This document shows positions 30,431 to 40,669 of a stretch of DNA of 64,000 bases, in pieces (position 1 is the first letter of the stretch; each line of letters begins with the position of its first letter). The notes below the pieces were generated by a model. The model did not search any database. It worked only from the letters and a program-made list of their open reading frames with translations, and had not been told where the DNA came from. The stretch is from Simmondsia chinensis (lineage: Eukaryota; Streptophyta; Magnoliopsida; Caryophyllales; Simmondsiaceae). Location: positions 13,952,501 to 14,016,500 of the forward strand of contig JAGTTD010000001.1 of assembly GCA_018398585.1 (NCBI GenBank), written 5' to 3'. A program made the translations under genes and the position numbers.

Positions 30431-30901
30431 TTGATCTAGTTGGATATAGAGATGCGGATTTTGCCGAACACAAAGTGGACCGGAAATCAACTTGTGGCAC
30501 TTGTCAATTTCTTGGTCATGCTTTGGTGTCATGGTTTAGCAAAAAGCAAAATTCTATTGCTCTATCTACCGCGGAGGCCGAATATATTGCATGTGGAAGT
30601 TGTTGTGCTCAAATGTTGTGGTTAATGCATCAATTAAATGGCTATAGCATTCACAGTGACCATGCTTCCATTATGTGCGACAAGTGCTATATGCTTAACT
30701 AATAATCCCGCTCAACATTCAAGAACAAAGCATGTTGAGGTTAGACATCACTTCATTCTTGATCATGTGCTTAAGGGAGATGTCATTTTGAAATTTGTTC
30801 CCACCAATGATCAATTGGCAAATGTTTTTACTAAACCTCTAGGTAAAGAAATCTTTTGTGACATTAGAACTAGAATTGGCATGTGCAATTTGACTACTTG
30901 A
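30431..30901 (+). pseudogene. SireD RNase H remnant
   Basis: The frame continuing from RT reads LVGYRDADFAEHKVDRKSTC, then 'GTCQFLGHALVSWFSKKQNSIALSTAEAEYIACGSCCAQMLWLMHQL', including the D-A-D-F, S-T-A-E-A-E-Y catalytic surroundings. A frameshift near 30680 moves the rest to the next frame: ATSAICLTNNPAQHSRTKHV, EVRHHFILDHVLKGDVILKF, DQLANVFTKPLGKE. This is the standard copia C-terminus. It stops at 30899-30901. Only one frameshift separates it from an intact domain. Confidence 0.92.
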
Positions 30902-31720
30902 TTGTAATTGCTTGCATTCAACATTGAGTTTTAATACTCAACATAAAAGAGCTCCAATAGGCCAAGTATTTTTATCCAACTCATGGATATAGGAACTTGG
31001 CCTTTTTTAGAAAAGGGGGGTATTTTCAATTAAAAAATAATAATAATAATTTAAAAAAAAATCACAGCAGATAATTCATACTCTGTTTTCTACTGTGTGT
31101 TGACACACAAGCTAACTATTAGCTTCACTATTTTTCTGTGTGTTGACACACAAATCTTGTGTGTCGACAAATAGAGGCCAGTCACGGGCAACTACTGCTG
31201 CTGACTTCCTTTCCCATATTCCCACTTTCTTCCCCATCTTCACTCCATCTCTCTCTCTCCCTCTCTTAAAGTCAAACCCTTCTTTTAACAAAAATTTAAA
31301 AAAAAAAAAACCCAAAATTATCAATTTCTTTCAAATTTTTACAAGAAATCACATATTTATCAACATTTTAACATCAAAACCTTAATTTTTTTTGTAAAAA
31401 GTTCATCCTCTTCACAAACCCTATTCTAAATGAACCACCAAGTGATTTTCTCAAATTTGTTTGTTTTTTCTTCACTTTTCTTGCTTTTTTAAGTCAAAAA
31501 TCATCTATTTTTACTTAAACAAATCACCAAGTGATTTTCTCAAATTTGTTTTTTTTTCTTCACTTTTCTTGCTTTTTTAAATCAAACATCTATTTTTACT
31601 AACATTTTATTTTCTTTAACATTTTTTAGACAACTCTCAAAATTTCACCTTTTTCTACCAAACCCTAACCATACCGACAAAAATTTTTTTTCTCCTTCTC
31701 AAAATCTCTTCAAGCTTCAA
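30902..31720 (+). other. SireD post-RNase-H spacer
   Basis: No protein motif was recognised. The first part contains a block of TGTGTTGACACACA and TGTGTGTCGACA palindromes (31093-31170), like those in the LTR. A pyrimidine-rich stretch follows with two near-identical ~70-bp copies (about 31420-31510 and 31512-31580) of a CACCAAGTGATTTTCTCAAA-containing word. Confidence 0.6.
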
Positions 31721-32895
31721 GTCACGGGTTGTACAAAAAGGTCAGAAACTACCTCCAAGAAAAGGCCTAGAGATGGCAAAGGTGCTTCTTCTACCTACAG
31801 TAAATTCCTCTAAACCCTTCCTCAAAAAGGAAGTGTTATTTGGTAGATTCGCATATTAGACTTAGTTTAGGAGAAACAACTTGGGGGAATGATTTGCTTT
31901 GTTTAAAGCAGTGGGTTGGATTGAAATTTGTTGTATAAAAAAACTAGTATAGCCGGATTTAGTACGTGATTTTACTTCAATCCTAAAATTTCTAGAATTA
32001 CTCCTCTTGAATTATCCTCAAAACTTTTAGGCCAGAGGATCAAACGTAATACATCTTATATAAATGAATTGCTTGGGTTTATTTTTGATGAATAGGATGA
32101 CTTTGTTTTCCCCAAGAACTCCACCAATTCCCGCTCCCCAAATCTCACTGCAACTCCTTACTTGCACAAGGTTGGGGTGAAATACCACTTTCTAATCCAA
32201 AAAAGCTAAACTCAAATGATTTAGGAGTGGTTCTTAAATTAGCACATAAATTGATTTGTATGAACATCACTCCAAGATCGGGTGGCTTCGACTTGATCTC
32301 AAACTTGCATCTATTCCTTTTATCTCGAGTCCTAAATGGCTGAAAAATTAATCTTGGGGATTTACTCTTAAAATTCATGTTCCATATCCATTCTTGAAAG
32401 ACTAATCCAACTTATGGCATGCTTCTTACCCGTGTTTTTCAACGTACTTTGAATTGATCATCCTTTTCAAATCCCATTCCATATGAAGATGACTCTATTG
32501 AGACATCCTTGAAAAAGATGGGTTTTGAACTTGGAGACAATGAATGGGTAAAGAAACAAAAAGGAGGTAGGAGAATAGAAGAATTCGATAGAGACAAGAA
32601 AGAGGAAATTTTTGATGGAGCAGATGAGGTTAATGAGGATGAATCTCAACAAGGACCTTCGAAAAGAAGAAGTGTAAGCGATCGAATTACTTATTTGGAA
32701 GAACAAATGTCTTCCTCACAAGAACAAAATTCAACCTTACACTCAAATCTTAAAGAGTTCCGACAAGAAACACGATCCACATTTCAAAAGATTTTAGACA
32801 ACGGTCCCCCACTCCTTAGATTTTTCTTCTTTCAAAAATTTGGAGCTACATTATTCTTTTGTCGTACATCATTTTATTTGAATGAAATGTTGTGA
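31721..32895 (+). pseudogene. SireD additional ORF remnant (transposon-protein/env-like region)
   Basis: The position between RNase H and the 3' LTR is where some Sirevirus-lineage elements keep an extra ORF. A broken frame begins with KKRPRDGKGASS (about 31755-31790). The clearest part is the 128-codon frame 32509-32895: MKKMGFELGDNEWVKKQKGG, then an acidic/lysine-rich stretch and VSDRITYLEEQMSSSQEQNS, a likely coiled coil with leucine/glutamine spacing. The C-terminal part, including an F-rich patch, is probably out of frame. The similarity to the 'putative plant transposon protein' family is from memory of composition only; I cannot prove homology. No signal peptide or membrane segment is convincing. 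Confidence 0.4.
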
Positions 32896-33289
32896 CTAAT
32901 TGTAAATGTATATTCTGTCTTTATATTTATGTATGCTCTTATTGGTTTAAATTGGGGGAGTTATTACTTTCTCTATCCCCCATCTTGTGCTTTTGTTGAT
33001 GACAAAAGGGCCGAAAAATTGGTGTGTAGATGTATAATGATTCATGCTTAGTTGTGTTTGATTGAGAAATGTTATAAATGACTTGATGTTAGCCTATTGA
33101 ATGTATGATTTCTACAATGCATCAATATAAGGGGAGACAACTGAGTTTAGACTTTTACATGTTGACATGATACAAAGTGAGAATATGTATGATTTCAACA
33201 GTCAATATTTTTATGGTGAATTCTATACTTCAACTCTCATTTTTTTCAAGAGAGAACACCAAATATTTGTTATCATCAAAAGAGGGCAT
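32896..33289 (+). other. SireD 3' untranslated region and polypurine tract
   Basis: No coding signal is seen. CATCAAAAGAGGGCAT at 33274-33289 is the likely polypurine tract directly before the LTR start TGTTGGCC at 33290. Before it lies the phrase CTTTTGTTGATGACAAAAGG (about 32990-33010), a short inverted repeat. Confidence 0.7.
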
Positions 33290-34068
33290 TGTTGGCCCTA
33301 AAGCCACTTATATTATAAATTTGATGATATCAATCATTTAGCGGGTCCATGTTTCTAAACTGTTCTAGTCTTGTTTCTAAGTGACTCATAAGAAAGTTAG
33401 AAAAAATCAAGGCTAATCATATTGATACCAAGCTTTCTAAGATGATGAATTAGGAGAAAAAGAGATCAAAGTTCAAGAGAAGATTCATCTGAATTGAAGA
33501 CAATGTGATCCAAGTTCAAGCGCATCAAAGTCATTTATTTTTTAGGACTTAAGATTGGGATATATCAATTGAGCCAAAATCTTAATATTGATATGTGATG
33601 CTCTACCAAAAATGTTTTTGAAATATTATGAAATTTGATTTCTAAATTTTATTTGAAAAATATTTAGGTCAAAATTTAAGCCAATCTAATTTATCAATTA
33701 AAATATTTTTTCAAGATTGATATTTTGAAAAGCATGATCAAATCAAATAAGATAAAATTTAAATGGATAATTATTTAGCTTGATTCACTCATCCATCTAT
33801 TCAGATCAAACCAAACTAGAAAATTAATTCAAAAAATAAGTACTATAAAAATTAATTAATCAATCAATTTACTTAAGCTAATTTGGTAAATCAACCCATC
33901 AATCAAGCTCATTGATTAAGAACATTCATATCCATCCAGGCACACTGAGTGTTGACACCCAGAAGGGATGTGACGACACACATACTTACAGTAGCCATCT
34001 GGAGCTACTGTATGTCGACATACAGATCAGAAAAAGCTCCAAACAGCTACTTTCAACTTGATTTCTGT
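33290..34068 (+). repeat. SireD 3' LTR, truncated (779 bp)
   Basis: It starts TGTTGGCCCTAAAGCCAC and follows the 5' LTR up to TTGATTTCT at about 34062, with TGTCGACATACAG and an ACAGTAGC/GCTACTGT hairpin (about 33988-34025). Beyond 34068 the sequence is TatG. Roughly 670 bp of LTR (TATA box, R, U5) is missing. Confidence 0.9.
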
Positions 34069-35930
34069 CTGAGAAGTCCAGCAGATATGAGCCTGCTGAG
34101 GATTCTCCTGTAGAAGGCCAAATCATCATGAGGATTGGGCATCCAAGGAGAAATCTGAAATACCACCTGCTCGACTTGCACACTAATCAAGGACCATGAC
34201 AGTCAGGACACCTGCCTTCTGGGGTCCAATTTGGTAATGTCTGGAGGAGAAATCACCTCGATCAAGAGGACATTAATCCCTCTAGTCTTACTCAAACTTA
34301 GAAGAGGAGACAACTACGGAAGAAGGCAGTTGAATGAAGGACTCTACTCGACACTTGCTGAACTAGGCTCTCTCAAGAGGAAGCCAGGGTCTGCAAGGGC
34401 AAGCAAACTAAGCCTATGGATCTTAAAGACCTGGTAATTGAGTCTAGGTCCGTTGCTACCACCGATAAAGGGCAACCACACAAGAAGCTAGAGAGATGGA
34501 CTAGTCTCTCATCTTTTGAAGGACAAGAATCTTAGTGGGATCAGCTTGCCAAGAATTCACTAGCTCAGAGATCAGTTGACGATGAAGAGGGGTACTCCCC
34601 TCTCAGCATCAACATAGTGGAACCTCTAGACCGTGTCAACCTAACATGGCCTGAAATTGAGAATGACTACCACTAAGAGGAATTTCCCCAACTTATGAAG
34701 GAGTCTCAAACTCCAGCGGTTGATCCAAAAGACCAACCTCTAGAGTACGATACGCTACCTGATGGCAATCCTCAAAAGCAAGATCAAGCGTGGCCATGAA
34801 TGGCCGCCCTGAAAAGGAAATAGATCAAGGGGTCTAGATATAATTCAGGATGCTTCCTAAAAGGTTGATATTAGAACTACCTTGCTTCTTCTTTTGGAGT
34901 TCACGGCAACAAATACATAGGAAGGCCTCGAGGGGGATGTTGTAGCCTCAAATGAAGATCTCCAGGTGGAACTTGTGGCTGAAGTAGCAGCCACCAAAGG
35001 TAACCCCGACCCTTTGTCTTTTAAAGTTAATACCCCGACATCCAAATCGCCTGATGATACACTTGACATAATGAAGATGATGTTTGATGGACCTAATACT
35101 GCCAATTCAACACATCAACCCCCTATACATCGAGACCAAATTTAATGGCATTCATGTGAACATGGTCTTGGTGGATAATGGCACAGCCATCAATGTCTTG
35201 CCGTCTTAAATATTGGGAGTCATTATTAAGTCTCGAGATGACTTGATAACTTCAGATGTTGCAATCTGTGGCTTTTCCAAACTGCTACTACGTTTGAAGG
35301 GGTCGTCCCGATTTAGTTAACTGTTGGTAGCCTAAATAAGCTAATAGCCTTTTTGTGGTAGATACTTCACAAAGCTATAATGCTTTTCTCAAGAGAGATT
35401 GGTTACATGCTAATTATTATATCCCATCTTCATTGCACCAGTTTATAACCTTTCGGAACCATGACAAGTACGAGGTTGTTATAGAAGATAACAGGCTATT
35501 CATGGCATCCTCCGACTACGTTGAGGCAAAGTTCTATGAAGATGGCATGGGACTGCTTGACATGAAAAGGGCCACTCCACAGTCTGCCTAGCAACAGGAC
35601 ACAATAGCCATACTTGACAACCCACTCACTAGAGCTGAGGCTGGTCAAGTTGATGTACAGTCTGAAAACTCTGATTTCTAGGGATGCATGAGGGCCCTTC
35701 TTAAATAAGAAGATCTCCAAGGCATGCCAGAACCCTTATGTGGAGGAGTTAAGACCTCTTACTGATGGCCCAAGAGGCCATTTCCTTAGCATTAGCAAGT
35801 CTCATGGCTTGGCATGCTGAGGATTAACTTTGTATTAAGCAGCCATTTAGTGGTTTTGAGGTCCAAATAAAGCAAGTAATGGAGCTGGAACTCTCTGACT
35901 TAAGAGCAGCACTAGCTAAGATGGAGGATT
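34069..35930 (+). pseudogene. TatG gag-protease region
   Basis: After SireD the TatG polyprotein resumes in broken frames. The protease lies near 35135-35210: RPNLMAFM in one frame and ETKFNGIHVNMVLVDNGTAI followed by NVLPS in another, resembling 'ETKINGV.V.RVLVDGGSAVN.LP' of Tat elements. The D-S/T-G triad appears as DNG. From 35355 the 78-codon open frame reads VDTSQSYNAFLKRDWLHANY and SSLHQFITFRNHDKYEVVIE, which matches the conserved 'Y NALLGR.WIH......PS..HQ...F.....EI' block following the protease. Numerous stops. The 68-codon frame 34231-34437 is not supported by any motif. Confidence 0.65.
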
Positions 35931-36311
35931 TGAGGGTTGAAGTTCAAAAACCCCCTCCTCAAGGTTAACTTGGGCTCAAACGAAGACCCAAGACCTACCT
36001 GTCTAAACACTCTACTTTCTGAAGAGCAGAAAGAATATTTGACCTTGCTTCATGAGTTCAAGGACTACTTTGCTTGGGACCATCACAAGATGCCTGGCTT
36101 AGACAAAAAGGTAGTTGAGCATAGGCTTCTTATCAAGCCAGGCTTGAGGCCCATCATTTAGGCCCAGAGGAGATGCCCTTACAAGTTATTGATTTAGTCA
36201 AGGAGGAGATAGAAAGACTCTTAAAGGCCAAATTTATCAGGACTTTTAGGAAAAAAGAAAGTCTTCTCTCCGCTACTGAGGCTTAAGTCCAAGAAGGAAT
36301 TCAAGTGGGAG
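35931..36311 (+). pseudogene. TatG RT N-terminal remnant joined to the RNase H linker
   Basis: The 74-codon frame from 35937 reads LLSEEQKEYLTLLHEFKDYF, AWDHHKMPGLDKKVVEHRL, IKPGLRPII and a stop. This is the stretch that precedes gypsy RT (...FAW...EMPGI....V.H.L.I.....P.KQ..R). A short region from the start of RT follows (EEIERLLKAKFI-like in another frame). At about 36265-36310 the sequence is already at 'PLLRLKSKKEFKW', the connection between RT and RNase H. About 700-800 bp of RT, including the YIDD box, is therefore deleted. The solo LTR at 36312 interrupts the frame just after KEFKW. Confidence 0.75.
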
Positions 36312-37742
36312 TGATGCAAACTTTGCGTATGCGTTAGCAAGTGCACTAGTCGTATCAAGTAATATAGAAATGAGTAGAGTATCATTCCCATGAGGATTGT
36401 TATTGAGTGAGTACCAAAATTAGTAGCTTTGATGCTATTTGAAAAACCAAAAAATTCAGATATTGATATGAAATAAAATAAACTAAAAAAAAATAAAATA
36501 TGTTAACTGATTTTATAAAGTTTTTATAATTTAATAATATCCAGGGCATCCGATTTCACTTAGTTGCGTCAATACGCCTTTCTATTCTCGTTATTCAAGT
36601 TGTTATTATGTGTTGATGGTTGAAAAACCTAATTTAGTAAATATTCTCTCTCGAGCAACATTTAGCATGCTCTTTTACATATTAACCCATCACTCTCGTG
36701 CATGAATTTAAATAAGAAAAGAGTTTTTAAAGCTCTATGATTTTCTCTTAAAAATCACACAAATCGCGTTAATCTCTCTCGAGCATTCACTCAATTTGTG
36801 GGGCTTATCACCTTAGCACTCATCATAAATTTCCTCTTGAACTCATTATGAATCATTATAGGCCTTAAATGGTTATCAAGCATTTAAAACTCATGAAGAA
36901 CAATGATAAACACTTCAACATCACAATGACAAAACAATGAATACGTTAAATTAGAAATAAGGGTATATTACAACTTAGGCTACATTGTAGCCTTGGGATA
37001 ACAAAATTAGTTCATGATAAACTTAATATAAAGCATAACTAACACAAAATTCATAAACTTAGAAAAGAAAAAGGATAGAAAGAACTTAAAAATACAAAAT
37101 TACAAACCAAACTTTCTTCCCTCCTTCTTCTTCTTCCTTCACCCGTTTTTCTTCTACTTCTTCTACACTTTATATGAGTTTTTGTTTGAATGAAGGATGG
37201 TTCAAACACTCACAAATACTTCCTATTTATAGTGCTTGAGGAGGAGAAAAAAATAAAAAAAAATTACATCAAACTTGCTTCCCATTTGTTCATCCATGCG
37301 GCTAGCTTGCAACTTGTATAAGCTTGATATATTTTATGCTTTTTCTTCACTTTGCACGGCCTAAATCTGCAAGTTCAGACCTTGATTCTTGTATTCATGT
37401 AGTATACAATGAATTTGAGTAAAAAAAAATATGAAAAAAAATAGCCACCCAAAGCAAGTTGTGGCAAAAAGCTTGTTATTTTATGTGAAAATTGCATTTA
37501 GGCGTGTAAATGAGGTATTTTGCTAATTTTTTGTATTTATTTGATGTATCTTGCTTTTACTTGTTAATTTTAATGATAAAACCTAGCAAGATTTAGCATA
37601 AAATGGGTGTTTTTACAATAAAATAGCAAAATAGTTCAAAATGAGCAAAACCGAGCAAAAGTGATAGAAGTTTGATGTAAATGGTTAAAAATATATTAAA
37701 ATGATATAAATAATTATATACTAAATTAGACTTATCAGGGAG
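36307..37742 (-). repeat. Solo LTR (1426 bp) with 5-bp target duplication
   Basis: The insert 36312-37737 has ends TGATGCAAACTTTG...TTATCA (inverted TGAT/ATCA), and GGGAG lies on both sides (36307-36311 and 37738-37742). No internal coding region, primer site or second LTR is present, so it is a solo LTR left by recombination. I place it on the minus strand because the minus-strand end, TACTTGATACGACTAGTGCA, resembles the ends of plant gypsy LTRs that precede a primer site; the strand is not certain. There is a (A)n-rich part near 36480 and 37420. Confidence 0.88.
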
Positions 37743-38014
37743 GGGCCACATCAAGCAACTTTCGAGGCCATCAAGGAGTACTTGATCAGGCCACTAGTTC
37801 TCATTCCACAAAAGAAGGGCAAACCTTTAAAGATTTATGTCTCTGCTTCTGAGGAATCTATTGGTTGTTTGCGTGTACAAGATAATAAGCAAGGGTTTAA
37901 ACAGGTTGTGTTCTACCTTAACCATTATTTAAATGAAAGTGAAACGAAATACTCTTCTATTGAGAAACTGCGTCTATCTTTGTTCAATGCATATTGAGAC
38001 ATTATTTCTTAGCA
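37738..38014 (+). pseudogene. TatG RT-linked RNase H remnant
   Basis: Translation resumes after the solo LTR as GPHQATFEAIKEYLIRPLVL, then IPQKKGKPLKIYVSASEESI and QVVFYLNHYLNESETKYSSI, EKLRLSLF. This is the gypsy RNase H start ('F..IK.YL..PPVL..P..G.PL.LY.SASE..IG..L.Q......Q.V.Y.S..L...E..Y..IEK..L.L'). The catalytic aspartate after LY appears as valine-serine. It ends where the L1 element is inserted. Confidence 0.85.
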
Positions 38015-38029
38015 TTTACCATATACGTG

Positions 38030-39079
38030 AGCACACCAACTTAACCACCTTAATGCAATAGCAAGATCGCAGCTACAGTACCCAAGATTACTGTGGAGCT
38101 CTAGGGCAGTCGCTGCATGGAGCGTCAGCGGTCGGCTGGGGTCCTGTCGGGTGGCGTTCTGTTCACCGGCCCTCCTGCTTCCTGCTGGGGGCGATTCCGG
38201 CAGTCACCGGCGACCAGTGAGGGTGAATTCGAGTGAGGAGGGAGTTAGGGTTTGGGGTTTGGGTTGTTGAGGCGCGGGCCACGGTGGGTGGCTCCTTCAA
38301 CTGGCACCAGGACCAACCACCTCCTCCTGTCCTTGCTGGCCTTCGGTGGTAGCAGCGGTGGCCAGAAACCGGCGCGTGGAGCTTGACTGGTGGCGCGTGG
38401 GTAAGGGCCCCTGTGCATTGGGGCTATTTTTGGGCGCGTACAGGCGCGAGACGGCTCGTACGGCGGAGCGGAAGCCAGCTCTGGACTCATCGTGATCTCC
38501 TCTTTCTTGTGGGACCAATTTTGCATCAATCTAATCACTTTTTTTTTTTTGAGGGTGGAAACACATGTGAACGAGGGTGGTTGAGTTTGGTGCTGATGAT
38601 GGCGTAGGATGTTCTTTCTCATTCTTCATCTTCTTCGCGCTTTCAACCACGGTGGTCCCCTGCTGTTTCCTGGTCGATTGGTGGATTTGGAGCTCATTTT
38701 CTTTCTCCTTGGGGTCTTATTTCTCTATCAAATCTTGCTTGTATCTCTTATTGTGGAGCAAATCTTGGTACACACCCTCTATCCCACTTACTTAGATGAT
38801 GAATTAATCAAGTTGCTTATTGATTTTCTTGCTTGATTCTTGATCTTGTTCGGCATTGTTGGGGTAGGTGGTGGAGAATTTGGTTTGTTTTGTTTGGAGA
38901 TTTGGGGTTGCTAAAAGTTTATTACAAGTTTGTCACAATCTTGTTTCTTGCTCGAATCTTCTTGCTTGCTTTGTTTTGGTTGCGCCATAACTGAACCGGG
39001 CGCCCCACCCCAGTCGTGGGTCTCGGTTGCTGGCTCGTCACCCCCGGGTGGTGCACTTCGGTTTGTTCCTCCAAGGCTC
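38030..39079 (+). other. L1 5' untranslated region
   Basis: This GC-rich leader precedes ORF1. Internal-promoter elements cannot be identified with confidence. A 12-T run lies at about 38539-38550. Open frames on the minus strand at 38245-38622 and the plus-strand frames at 38383-38836 show no protein motif and are not annotated. Confidence 0.6.
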
Positions 39080-40638
39080 ATGAATGGGGAAGTGGTTACT
39101 ACCATCACTGATGCCGATGTAGCACCGGGTCTTGAAAAATGGGGCCGATGTCTTATTGGTCGTATTATTGGGGGTCGTGTTGCATACTCTCAGTGTGTTG
39201 CTTTAGCTCGAATGCTCTGGGGGTCGAAAGGGCATGAATGCGTAATTGCGGATAAGGAAGTCTACTATTTCCTGTTTAAGTCAATAGCTGAGTCGGATTT
39301 GATTCTTAGGGGTGGGCCTTGGACTCTGAATGGGCACTATCTTTCCCTAGAGCATTGGCAACCTAAATTCGCTCCCTCGCATGACCTCCCTCGGATCGCA
39401 ATTTGGATCCAATTACATGGCCTCCCGGCCTCCCTATGGTCAGAGAATTCATTGAGTTCTACAGCTCGTGGTGTCGGCCACCCCCTTTACTTGGACCAAC
39501 CAACCTTGGAAGGTACTATGGTTAGCTATGCTCGTGTATGTGTACAGCTCGATGCTTGGACTGAACCCCCGAAGCGACTCTCGGTTGATTACAATGGCCG
39601 AATCATACCGATGACTGTCAAATTGGAGGGTATGCCAAAAGTTTTTCGAGGGTTTTTGGTCACTCTTGTTCCACCCCGAGCACCGTTACTATCCTTCCGG
39701 AGCAACCGGAGGTGGTGGCCAGCGGTAAGGGCCGGCGGCGACGGAGGCAGCGTGAGGGGAAGAAGGGAAGTGGTGATGAGATGCATAATGGGCATGGGCC
39801 TCCAATTGGGCCAAATATTGGGCTTGAGGAGGAAATTATTGCTGGGCAAGGAGATGACGGTGGGCCGGTTGGGGATGGGGGTTGCGTGCGGTCGATGGGG
39901 CGGGCTGTTGGCGGGCCGGTTGTTCATCTTGGGCCGTGCATCTCTCTCCCTGGGCCCACGGCTGGGCTGCGTTTTACTGGACCCAATGGCTCTTGCCCTT
40001 CGAGACTTTCTTTTTCTAGAGGATACGGGCCCGTTTTGGAGGGGCTTTCCTCTCATGACCCACTTACTTCTTGCATCAGAGGGAATGGGCCCGGTTTGGT
40101 GAGGCTTCCTTCTAGTGACCTACCCGTTGTTTCACCTAGGGGAAATGGGCCCGTTTCGGAGGGGCTTTCTCCTAGAGTTTCACCTGTTACTCACACTAGT
40201 GGGAATGGGCCCGATTCGGAGGGGCTTCCTTCTAGTGCTGCCTCTAGAGGAAATGGGCCCTTTTTTGAGGGGCTTTCCTCTGGCGATGTTAGCCATGGGC
40301 TGCTTTTCAGATCTTTCGGGGTTGATGCTGACCGTATGGTTCTTTCTGATTCTGGATTAGTTTCCCTTTTGCCTTGGACCTTCGCCGATTTTTTACATGT
40401 TCCCACTCCTATGCGGGAAGACTCGGAGTCAATGGATGTTCCTATTGTGGTGGAGATGGCTCAGGATGGCATTCTTCGAGTTGCTACCTCCCTTGTTTGT
40501 TCGTTGCATCGGTCGACTAGTGTGTTGAGTCTAGGCACGTCGAACCAGTCTGAGCATTTGTCGGACACCTCCACTTCTCCACGTGTTGAGGTTGCCGTAG
40601 TGGGCCCGAGTAGGCCGCTTACTCTTGCGGCCAAGTGA
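39080..40638 (+). pseudogene. L1 ORF1 (DUF4283-type RNA-binding protein, frameshifted)
   Basis: ORF1 protein of plant L1 elements binds element RNA. I place the start at the ATG at 39080 (MNGEVVTTITDADVAPGLEK) because DUF4283 sequence begins there; the open frame extends 150 bp further upstream without a better ATG. Recognisable parts: 'W..CLIGRIIGGRVAYSQC', 'FLFKSIAESDLILRGGPWTL', 'LPRIAIWIQLHGLPASLWSE', then a one-base shift near 39650 exactly in the CCHC knuckle, where 'VFGHS' is read only in the next frame. The second frame then runs to the stop at 40638 through a lysine/arginine-rich stretch and a glycine/proline-rich repeat (40021-40290). ORF2 begins 32 bp after the stop. Confidence 0.88.
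40021..40290 (+). repeat. Minisatellite inside L1 ORF1 (~5 units)
   Basis: GGGCCC-centred units start near 40021, 40081, 40140, 40201 and 40249 (period about 60 bp, last one 48 bp). Each encodes a variant of R-G-N-G-P-x-x-E-G-L-S/P-S. The units are imperfect, so the repeat is not brand new. It sits between the zinc knuckle and the ORF1 stop. Confidence 0.85.
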
Positions 40639-40669
40639 GCGGGCCGCGCCCCCTCTTGACTGTTTCATC

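Larger units (their letters stand above)
24579..34068 (+). mobile_element. SireD: nearly complete Sirevirus-like Ty1/copia element
   Basis: It has a 5' LTR (24579-26033), primer site, gag with coiled coil and zinc knuckles, protease, integrase, RT, RNase H, a ~2.3-kb post-RNase-H region, polypurine tract and the first 779 bp of the 3' LTR (33290-34068). RT/RNase H motifs ('TRPDILFSVCLCARFQ.CPKESHL.A.KRIFRYL') are typical of Sirevirus-type elements. The long region between RNase H and the LTR is where members of this lineage may carry an additional ORF. It is inserted in TatG. The 3' LTR end and any target duplication were lost in a deletion. Confidence 0.9.

Noticed and set aside
38245..38622. 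125-codon minus-strand open frame in the L1 5' untranslated region
   Set aside because: It has a random-looking, proline/arginine-rich composition caused by high GC content and shows no motif. It lies opposite the leader of a clearly plus-strand L1.
39589..40056. 155-codon minus-strand frame opposite L1 ORF1
   Set aside because: It is a shadow of a GC-rich, low-stop plus-strand gene and shows no motif of its own.
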